The notes under the pieces: generated by a model
The model's input: the letters and a program-made list of their open reading frames with translations, nothing else
Told to the model about the DNA's origin: nothing
The model's database searches: none
Part shown: positions 5,288 through 11,044 of the stretch, in pieces
Numbering within the stretch: position 1 is the first letter of the stretch
How the letters are laid out: each line of letters opens with the position of its first letter
Position numbers and translations under genes: made by a program
Assembly (NCBI GenBank): GCA_029262915.1
Contig: JAJCYN010000003.1
Location: forward strand, 1 to 11,044
Direction of reading: 5' to 3'
Length of the DNA: 11,044 nucleotides
DNA from: Flavobacteriales bacterium
GTDB lineage: Bacteria > Bacteroidota > Bacteroidia > Flavobacteriales_E > Vicingaceae

Positions 5288-7774
5288 ATGGCGAAGAATT
5301 TAGTAATTGTTGAGTCACCTGCGAAAGCAAAAACCATCGAAAAATTTCTTGGAAAAGATTTTACTGTTAAATCGAGTTTTGGACACATTAGAGATTTACC
5401 TGGAAAAAACATATCAGTAGATATTGAAAATGATTTTGCTCCAGATTATGTGATTCCAGATGACAAAAAGAAAATTGTTGCTGAATTAAGAAAATTAGCA
5501 AAAGGAGCTGAAACTGTTTGGTTAGCTTCAGATGAGGACCGTGAAGGAGAAGCCATATCTTGGCATTTGTTAGAAGCCTTAAAACTAAAAGAAGAAAATA
5601 CTAAACGAATCGTTTTTCACGAGATTACAAAATCTGCTATTACTAAGGCAGTAGAAAATCCAAGAAAAATAAATAAAGATTTAGTTGATGCTCAACAAGC
5701 AAGAAGAGTATTAGATCGATTAGTTGGTTACGAACTTTCTCCAGTTTTATGGAAAAAAATAAAACCATCTTTATCTGCTGGTAGAGTTCAATCAGTTGCG
5801 GTACGATTAATTGTTGAACGTGAAAATGAAATCTTAGATTTTAAATACACTTCATCATATAAAGTAGTTGCAAATTTTTTGGTAAGTAACAATGCAGTAT
5901 TAAAAGCAGAATTACCTCAACGATTTAACACCAAAACTGAAGCTGAAAGTTTTCTAAACAAATGTAAATCTGCCGATTTCACAATTGAGAACTTAGAAAC
6001 AAAACCAGCTAAAAAATCACCTGCTGCACCATTTACAACGTCAACCTTACAACAAGAGGCAAGTAGGAAATTAGGTTTTTCAGTTTCGCAAACAATGACA
6101 GTTGCCCAGCGTTTATACGAAGCAGGAAAGATTACTTATATGAGAACCGATTCTGTTAATTTATCAAATGATGCGATCGGAGCAGCTAAAAAAGAAATTA
6201 CAACTTCTTACGGAGAAGAATATTCTCAAGTAAGAAAATTTACCACTAAATCTAAAGGAGCACAAGAAGCTCACGAAGCAATTCGTCCAGCTTATATGAG
6301 TGAACATACTTTTATGGGTGATCCTGGTCAAACCAGATTGTATGAATTAATTTGGAAAAGAACCATCGCTTCACAAATGGCTGATGCGAAGTTGGAAAAG
6401 ACCACAGTTAAAATTAACATTTCTACAACCAATGAAAATTTTGTTGCCAAAGGAGAAGTTTTAATTTTTGATGGTTTCTTAAAAGTTTACTTAGAAGGAA
6501 CAGACGATGAGAACTCGGCTGATAAAGAAGGAATTTTGCCTCCTTTATCTGTTGGGGAAAAACTAAATGTAGAAGAAATTTCTGCTACCGAACGTTTTTC
6601 CCACCATCCAGCAAGATACACTGAAGCCAGTTTAGTGAAAAAATTAGAAGCTTTGGGAATCGGAAGACCGTCTACTTATGCTCCAACAATTTCTACTGTT
6701 CAAAAAAGAGGATACGTTGTTAAAGAAGATCGAGATGGTAATCAAAGGGATTTTACTACACTTACATTGAAAGGTGGAAACATTAACGATGTAACTGCCA
6801 AAGAAAATTATGGTTTTGAGAAAAAGAAGATGTTCCCTACCGATATAGGAATTGTTGTTACAGATTTCTTGGTAGAAAATTTTGGAAAAGTATTAGACTA
6901 CAGTTTTACTGCACAAGTAGAAGAACAATTTGATGCTATTGCTGAAGGACAAAAGCAATGGAACAAGATGATTGCCGATTTTTACAATCCTTTCCACAAA
7001 CAAATTGAAGACACCTTAGAAAATGCTGAACGAGCAAGCGGAGAAAGAGCATTAGGAACAGATCCTGAATCAGGAAGACCATTAATTGTTCGTATAGGAA
7101 AATTTGGTCCAATGGCACAAATTGGAAAAACCGAAGATGAAGGTGGTGCTAAGTTTGCAAGTTTATTAACTGGTCAAACCATTGCAAAAATAACATTAGA
7201 AGAAGCATTGGAACTTTTTAAGTTCCCAAAATCTATTGGAAAATACGAAGGGCAAGAAGTAGTTGTAGCTCAAGGAAGGTTTGGACCTTATGTGAAATTT
7301 AATGAAATGTTTGTTTCTATTCCAAGAGATGAAGATATGGCAAGTGTTGATTTGAATAGAGCTATTGAACTCATTAAACAAAAACAAGAAGCTGATGCTC
7401 CAATTGATGAGTATGAAAATATCCCCGTTCAAAAAGGCGTTGGACGTTTTGGTCCTTTCATTAAGTGGAATGGAATGTTTATCAATGTCAACAAGAAATA
7501 TGATTTTGATAATTTAACACACGAAAATATTGTTGAGTTAATTGAAATCAAAAAGCAGAAAGAAATTGATAAGTATATTCATCGTTGGGATGAAGAAGGT
7601 ATTTCTGTTCAAAAAGCACGTTGGGGAAGATTTAATATTGTTAAAGGTAAATTGAAAATTGAATTACCTAAAACATTTAAAGTGGAGAAATTAACTTTAG
7701 AAGAGGTGCAAAAAATGATCGAAGAGAAAGCCCCTAAGAAAAAAACAAGAGCGAAAGCAAAAAAGAAAAAATAA
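5288..7774 (+). CDS. topA: DNA topoisomerase I (type IA)
   Basis: TopA relaxes negative supercoils by cutting one strand through a 5'-phosphotyrosine and passing the other. The 828-residue protein starts with the Toprim motif KNLVIVESPAKAKTIEKFLG (Glu9) and carries the acidic triad SDEDREGE (Asp82, Asp84, Glu86). The catalytic tyrosine is Tyr284 in ITYMRTDS, and the DNA-gate motif GRPSTYAPTI follows. There is no four-cysteine zinc finger; instead four C-terminal glycine-phenylalanine repeats are visible (GKFGPMAQIGK near 604, QGRFGPYVKF near 661, GVGRFGPFIKW near 718, ARWGRFNIVKG near 777), then a lysine-rich tail of about 15 residues. This architecture is usual for Bacteroidota. It is divergent from miaB, and the next gene begins 6 bases after its stop, so the two are probably co-transcribed. 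Confidence 0.97.
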   Translation: MAKNLVIVESPAKAKTIEKFLGKDFTVKSSFGHIRDLPGKNISVDIENDFAPDYVIPDDKKKIVAELRKLAKGAETVWLASDEDREGEAISWHLLEALKLKEENTKRIVFHEITKSAITKAVENPRKINKDLVDAQQARRVLDRLVGYELSPVLWKKIKPSLSAGRVQSVAVRLIVERENEILDFKYTSSYKVVANFLVSNNAVLKAELPQRFNTKTEAESFLNKCKSADFTIENLETKPAKKSPAAPFTTSTLQQEASRKLGFSVSQTMTVAQRLYEAGKITYMRTDSVNLSNDAIGAAKKEITTSYGEEYSQVRKFTTKSKGAQEAHEAIRPAYMSEHTFMGDPGQTRLYELIWKRTIASQMADAKLEKTTVKINISTTNENFVAKGEVLIFDGFLKVYLEGTDDENSADKEGILPPLSVGEKLNVEEISATERFSHHPARYTEASLVKKLEALGIGRPSTYAPTISTVQKRGYVVKEDRDGNQRDFTTLTLKGGNINDVTAKENYGFEKKKMFPTDIGIVVTDFLVENFGKVLDYSFTAQVEEQFDAIAEGQKQWNKMIADFYNPFHKQIEDTLENAERASGERALGTDPESGRPLIVRIGKFGPMAQIGKTEDEGGAKFASLLTGQTIAKITLEEALELFKFPKSIGKYEGQEVVVAQGRFGPYVKFNEMFVSIPRDEDMASVDLNRAIELIKQKQEADAPIDEYENIPVQKGVGRFGPFIKWNGMFINVNKKYDFDNLTHENIVELIEIKKQKEIDKYIHRWDEEGISVQKARWGRFNIVKGKLKIELPKTFKVEKLTLEEVQKMIEEKAPKKKTRAKAKKKK

Positions 7775-7780
7775 CGGTAA

Positions 7781-8941
7781 ATGAGTTTTTCTGAATATTT
7801 TGAACCAATCAATATCAGTGAAGGCGATTTAAACTTTGATTATAATGACAATCAATTTTTAAATACTATAGAACTTTATGACGGTCAAGACACTTCTGGT
7901 TTTGATATCGCTATTATCGGGGTAGGAGAGGAACGAAATTCATCTAATGAAGGATGCGCTACAGCTCCAAATCACATAAGGAAATATTTATATCGTTTAA
8001 TTGGCTTCAATACCTCAACGAAAATAATTGATTTAGGAAATCTAAAAATAGGAGCAACTACCGAAGACACCTACTTTGCTTTAAGTTCGATTTTGGAAGA
8101 TTTAATGAAACAGAATATTCTTCCGATAATTATTGGTGGTAGTCAAGATTTGACCTATGCAAATTTTTTAGCTTATAAGAATTTGGAACAAACCGTTAAT
8201 TTGGTTGCTATAGACTCTAAGTTCGATTTAGGAGAACCAGATGAAGAATTAAATTCTAATAACTTTTTAACAAAAATAATACTCCATCAACCTAACTATT
8301 TGTTCAATTATAGTAACATCGGTTATCAAAGTTATTTCATAGATAAAGAACAAATTAATTTAATATCAAAGTTGTATTTCGATGCTTACCGATTAGGACA
8401 AGTACAAAAGAACATTGAAGAAGTAGAGCCCATTGTAAGAAATGCAGATATACTGAGCTTTGATGTATCAGCCATTAGACAATCAGAAGCTCCAGGAAAT
8501 AGGAATACATCACCAAATGGTTTCTATGGAGAACAAGCTTGTCAGATAAGTCGCTATGCTGGAATGAGTGATAAGCTAACTTCAGTTGGTTTCTATGAAA
8601 TCAATCCTGAATTAGATACTAATGGACAAACTGCTCATAGTGTAGCTCAAATGATATGGTACTTTATTGACGGATACAATCACAGAAAAAATGATTTCCC
8701 TGTAGGCAGTAGAAAGACCTATTTAAAGTATATGGTTAATATTCAAGATGGCAAAAACGAAGTCGTTTTTTACAAAAGCGATAAAAGCGAACGTTGGTGG
8801 ATGGATGTACCTTACCCTTCACATAACAAAATTAAATATGAAAGGCACTTACTTGTACCATGCTCGTATGATGACTATAAAACTGCTTGCGATAATGAAG
8901 TCCCAAATAGATGGTGGCAAACTTTTCAGAAATTATCCTGA
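7781..8941 (+). CDS. Arginase/formimidoylglutamase-family protein lacking half of the metal ligands
   Basis: The 386-residue protein has the ureohydrolase alpha/beta core, and such genes are commonly labelled formimidoylglutamase or arginase. The three signature motifs can be located but are altered: GG-x-H is GGSQD (Gln122 in place of His), DAHxD is DSKFD (Asp145, Lys147 in place of His, Asp149), and SxDxD is SFDVS (Asp228, Ser230 in place of Asp). Of the six residues that bind the Mn pair in arginases, three aspartates remain and two histidines and one aspartate are lost, so hydrolysis of guanidino or formimino groups is doubtful. The last 80 or so residues (two Trp-Trp pairs, WWMDVPYP and RWWQTF) are an extension beyond the standard fold. 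Placed 6 bases after topA and upstream of the type IX genes. No signal peptide. Function unknown; HutG activity should not be assumed. Confidence 0.82.
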   Translation: MSFSEYFEPINISEGDLNFDYNDNQFLNTIELYDGQDTSGFDIAIIGVGEERNSSNEGCATAPNHIRKYLYRLIGFNTSTKIIDLGNLKIGATTEDTYFALSSILEDLMKQNILPIIIGGSQDLTYANFLAYKNLEQTVNLVAIDSKFDLGEPDEELNSNNFLTKIILHQPNYLFNYSNIGYQSYFIDKEQINLISKLYFDAYRLGQVQKNIEEVEPIVRNADILSFDVSAIRQSEAPGNRNTSPNGFYGEQACQISRYAGMSDKLTSVGFYEINPELDTNGQTAHSVAQMIWYFIDGYNHRKNDFPVGSRKTYLKYMVNIQDGKNEVVFYKSDKSERWWMDVPYPSHNKIKYERHLLVPCSYDDYKTACDNEVPNRWWQTFQKLS

Positions 8942-8949
8942 TTTTTGAG

Positions 8950-8971
8950 TTATTAACATCTTATTAACATA
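8950..8971 (+). repeat. Tandem 11-mer upstream of the porP promoter
   Basis: TTATTAACATC is followed immediately by TTATTAACATA, ten of eleven bases identical. The pair begins 9 bases after the preceding stop codon and ends 18 bases before the predicted -33 element, a location suited to a direct-repeat activator or repressor site. No known binding factor can be assigned. Confidence 0.5.
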
Positions 8972-8989
8972 ATAAAGTTGAAAAAGTTT

Positions 8990-9019
8990 TTGGTTAAAAA
9001 AAATATTTAGTTATCTTAG
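8990..9019 (+). promoter_or_regulatory. Predicted promoter of the porP-gldK unit
   Basis: TTG (8990-8992), a 19-base spacer and TATCTTAG (9012-9019) fit the Bacteroidota consensus TTG-N19-TAnnTTTG with one mismatch in the -7 box. Transcription would start near 9026, leaving a leader of about 48 bases before the porP ATG at 9074. Confidence 0.6.
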
Positions 9020-9073
9020 CCGACTAATGAATGCTGAAAAGCGTAATTTTTATACTTGAAAATAACATTTAAT

Positions 9074-10024
9074 ATGAAGAAATTAATTATTTCTACAGCT
9101 TTTTTATTTGCTGGATTTGTAGCGACAGCTCAGCAGGATGCTCAGTTTACACAAAACATGTTTAATAAATTAAGTGTTAATCCTGGATCTGCTGGACATA
9201 ATGGTGGAATTTGTGCTACATTTTTAACAAGATCTCAATGGATGGGGTTTGATGGACGTCCACAAACACACCTTTTTAGTGCTGATGCTAGGTTTAATAA
9301 ACATGGAGTTGGACTATCTATATTTCAAGACGAACTAGGAATTGAAAGTTCTTTTGTAGGTAAATTATCTTACGCATATCATTTAAGATTAGGAGTTGGA
9401 GAATTAGGGATTGGTCTAGATGTTGGTGTAATTAACAAATCTTTTGGAAGTAATTTTGTAGCTATTGATAATCCTGTTAATGATCCATCCATACCAAATG
9501 CAAATACTTCGGCATTAACTTTTGATGCAGGCTTAGGGTTATACTACTCTATTAAGGACAAAATGTATGTAGGAATATCTACTATCCATATCCCTCAATC
9601 TGAATTAAAGGATGTCGCAAATGGTTCTGGTGTTGGAGCTCTAAATTATGCTCAATCTCGTCATTACTACATAATGGCTGGCTATGATTGGGATGTTAGT
9701 GGTGGTAGCAAGAAATGGATTGTTAAACCGTCTATTTTGGCCAAAACAGATGCTGCTTCTACACAACTTGATGTAAATGCATTAGTATTATACAATAATT
9801 TAGTGTGGGGAGGCGTTTCTTATAGAGTACAAGATGCAGTTGCTATTTTAGCTGGGGTTCACATTCCTAAATTTCCAGGATTAAAATTAGGAGTTTCTTA
9901 CGATGTAACTACATCTGCTCTGGGAGATCATAGTAGCGGAAGTTTGGAGTTTATGATTAAGTATTGTACAAATATTGTTAAACCTCCGAAAAGGGAAGTT
10001 TATCATTCGGTAAGATTTTTATAA
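9074..10024 (+). CDS. porP: PorP/SprF family type IX secretion outer-membrane protein
   Basis: Proteins of this family are predicted outer-membrane beta-barrels associated with the type IX secretion and gliding machinery; SprF is needed for export of the adhesin SprB in Flavobacterium and PorP for gingipain export in Porphyromonas. The 316-residue product has a signal peptide (MKKLIISTAFLFAGFVATA, cleavage probably before QQ), then the hallmark N-terminus DAQFTQNMFNKLSVNPGSAG, and alternating amphipathic strands ending in an aromatic residue-leucine (VRFL). The ATG at 9074 is preferred over an in-frame TTG at 9056, because the signal peptide starts there. It is immediately upstream of gldK, the same order as porP-porK in Porphyromonas, which supports a core role over that of an orphan SprF paralogue. 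Whether to call it porP or sprF cannot be settled from sequence. Confidence 0.88.
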   Translation: MKKLIISTAFLFAGFVATAQQDAQFTQNMFNKLSVNPGSAGHNGGICATFLTRSQWMGFDGRPQTHLFSADARFNKHGVGLSIFQDELGIESSFVGKLSYAYHLRLGVGELGIGLDVGVINKSFGSNFVAIDNPVNDPSIPNANTSALTFDAGLGLYYSIKDKMYVGISTIHIPQSELKDVANGSGVGALNYAQSRHYYIMAGYDWDVSGGSKKWIVKPSILAKTDAASTQLDVNALVLYNNLVWGGVSYRVQDAVAILAGVHIPKFPGLKLGVSYDVTTSALGDHSSGSLEFMIKYCTNIVKPPKREVYHSVRFL

Positions 10025-10070
10025 GAAAAACTAAATACATTATATTTTAAATTACGATTAAAAGAAGTGT

Positions 10071-10120
10071 TCGCTTTAAAAATTAAATAAGCGATTTTAC
10101 TTAAAAAGATTTAAGTAAAA
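10071..10120 (+). promoter_or_regulatory. Two abutting hairpins in the porP-gldK intergenic leader
   Basis: Hairpin 1 pairs TCGCTT (10071-10076) with AAGCGA (10089-10094). Hairpin 2 begins at the next base and pairs TTTTACTTAAA (10095-10105) with TTTAAGTAAAA (10110-10120) around an AAGA loop, 11 perfect pairs. They end 7 bases before the gldK ribosome-binding site. Hairpin 2 lacks a U-run and G/C content, so it is a poor terminator; a processing, stabilising or translation-control element is more likely. Confidence 0.5.
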
Positions 10121-10127
10121 ACAAAAG

Positions 10128-10135
10128 AAGGAGGT
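10128..10135 (+). promoter_or_regulatory. Consensus Shine-Dalgarno sequence of gldK
   Basis: AAGGAGGT is a perfect match to the anti-Shine-Dalgarno end of 16S rRNA, with five bases between the GGAGG core and the ATG at 10140. Bacteroidota genes usually lack such a site, and I see no comparable one before the other genes here, so gldK may be translated at a high or separately controlled rate. Confidence 0.75.
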
Positions 10136-10139
10136 AATT

Positions 10140-11044
10140 ATGAAACGAGTATTAGTATTATTAGCTATTGTTATTCTTTACTCTTGTAGTAAAGGTAATG
10201 GTGAATTAATTGGAGTACAAGGAAGAGAAGAATGGTACCAACCAGATCCATTTGGAATGCTTTTTATTCCTATGGGCAGCTACAATATGGGACCATCAGA
10301 TCAAGATGTACCTTATGCTTTAACCGCACAAACCAGAACAGTTTCTGTCCAGGCATTCTACATGGATCAAACAGAAATATCAAACAACGAGTATCGTCAA
10401 TTTGTTTATCATGTTAGAGATTCTATTGCTAGAAGAATAATGGGAGAAGAAGTTGATGAAGAATATTATTTACGTTCTGTTAACGAATACGATGAAGATA
10501 TAGACCCTCCGATTATTGATTGGTATGCCAAACTAAAATGGAATGAACCTGAAGCTAGGGAAGCTTTAGAACCTATGTTTCTTTCTCCTGGAGAAAGATT
10601 TATGCGAAGAAGGGAAATTGATGCTCGTAAACTAAATTACACCTATTATTGGTTAGATTTTAGAAGAGCAGCGAGTAGAAATAGCAGAGATGCTTTAAAT
10701 GGTGATGAAGGTGCAAGACATGCGTTTTCTCTTGACAGATCAAAATTTATTATGAGAGATGTTATCAATGTTTATCCTGATACATTGGCATGGATACATG
10801 ATTTCACTTATTCTTTTAATGAGCCTCTGACCCAAAATTATTTCTGGCATCCTGCTTATGATGATTATCCAGTTGTTGGAGTCTCTTGGAAACAAGCTAC
10901 AGCATTTTGCATATGGAGGACACAATTATTAAATGATTTTTTAACTTCTGGAGGGGGAATAATGGTTAATAATTTCAGGTTACCAACAGAGTCCGAGTGG
11001 GAATGGGCTGCTAGAGGTGGTTTAGACCTAAGTCCTTACCCTTG
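10140..11044 (+). CDS. gldK: Gliding motility/type IX secretion lipoprotein GldK (PorK), 3' end outside the window
   Basis: GldK/PorK is an outer-membrane lipoprotein that, with GldN, forms the large periplasmic ring of the type IX secretion system. The visible 301 residues begin MKRVLVLLAIVILYSC, a lipoprotein signal with Cys16 in the lipobox LYSC. The rest belongs to the formylglycine-generating-enzyme (FGE/sulfatase-modifying factor) fold: FIPMGSYNMGPSDQD (about 42-56), MDQTEISNNEYRQFV (about 75-89), YPVVGVSWKQATAFCIW (about 241-257) and FRLPTESEWEWAARGG (about 278-293). A long insertion between the second and third motifs (about 95-235) is typical of GldK and distinguishes it from true FGE enzymes. 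Full length is usually about 450 residues, so about a third is missing. gldL, gldM and gldN are expected beyond the edge. Confidence 0.93.
   Translation, partial: MKRVLVLLAIVILYSCSKGNGELIGVQGREEWYQPDPFGMLFIPMGSYNMGPSDQDVPYALTAQTRTVSVQAFYMDQTEISNNEYRQFVYHVRDSIARRIMGEEVDEEYYLRSVNEYDEDIDPPIIDWYAKLKWNEPEAREALEPMFLSPGERFMRRREIDARKLNYTYYWLDFRRAASRNSRDALNGDEGARHAFSLDRSKFIMRDVINVYPDTLAWIHDFTYSFNEPLTQNYFWHPAYDDYPVVGVSWKQATAFCIWRTQLLNDFLTSGGGIMVNNFRLPTESEWEWAARGGLDLSPYP

Noticed and set aside
7196..7432. Minus-strand open frames opposite the 3' part of topA (also 6936-7118 and 7609-7812)
   Set aside because: They are mirror frames of the repetitive topA C-terminus with biased F/I/L composition and no recognisable domain.
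8748..8948. Plus-strand 66-residue frame overlapping the end of the ureohydrolase-like gene
   Set aside because: It lies in another frame within a longer, family-matching gene and shows no motif.
9056..9073. Longer PorP/SprF frame from TTG 9056
   Set aside because: It would put six polar/mixed residues before a complete signal peptide that starts with MKK at 9074.
10095..10120. Hairpin before gldK read as a terminator of porP
   Set aside because: The stem has only two G/C pairs and is followed by A-rich sequence instead of a U-run, so termination would be weak; read-through into gldK is more likely.

Overview
The window looks like a chromosomal segment from a member of the Bacteroidota, most probably the Flavobacteriales. 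The DNA is AT-rich. Two predicted promoters fit the Bacteroidota pattern TTG-N19/21-TAnnTTTG. The gene set includes type IX secretion/gliding components (a PorP/SprF-like protein and GldK), a TopA with C-terminal repeats in place of zinc fingers, and an LptE of the Bacteroidota type. Species cannot be named from the sequence.

Left part, minus strand (1-5144). The start of groES lies at the left edge, its 3' end outside the window, and is separated by a good intrinsic terminator from a six-gene, tightly packed unit. In transcription order this unit is miaB (tRNA ms2i6A synthase), a four-helix-bundle 'IVP' (23S rRNA intervening-sequence protein) gene with a frameshift, a receiver-less sigma-54 activator, lptE (LPS-assembly lipoprotein), a TPR-like protein of unknown function, and secG. 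From the sigma-54 activator onward the genes overlap or abut (TTGA, TAAATG, TAATG), which suggests translational coupling. One promoter upstream of miaB seems to serve the whole unit.

Right part, plus strand (5249-11044). topA is divergent from miaB and is followed 6 nt later by an arginase/formimidoylglutamase-family protein that has lost three of the six metal ligands. A new promoter then starts a porP/sprF-like gene followed by gldK, which runs off the right edge. In related genomes gldL, gldM and gldN usually follow. The porP-gldK leader holds two abutting hairpins and a perfect Shine-Dalgarno sequence, which is rare in this phylum.

The most unusual item is the 433-bp segment 3221-3653. 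The IVP gene is bracketed by 26-27 nt imperfect inverted repeats that overlap the miaB stop codon on one side and the (frame-restored) IVP stop on the other. This resembles the way rRNA intervening sequences carry their IVP gene between complementary ends, but here it sits inside a protein-coding operon. The second item is the conserved-looking but metal-ligand-depleted ureohydrolase beside the secretion genes.
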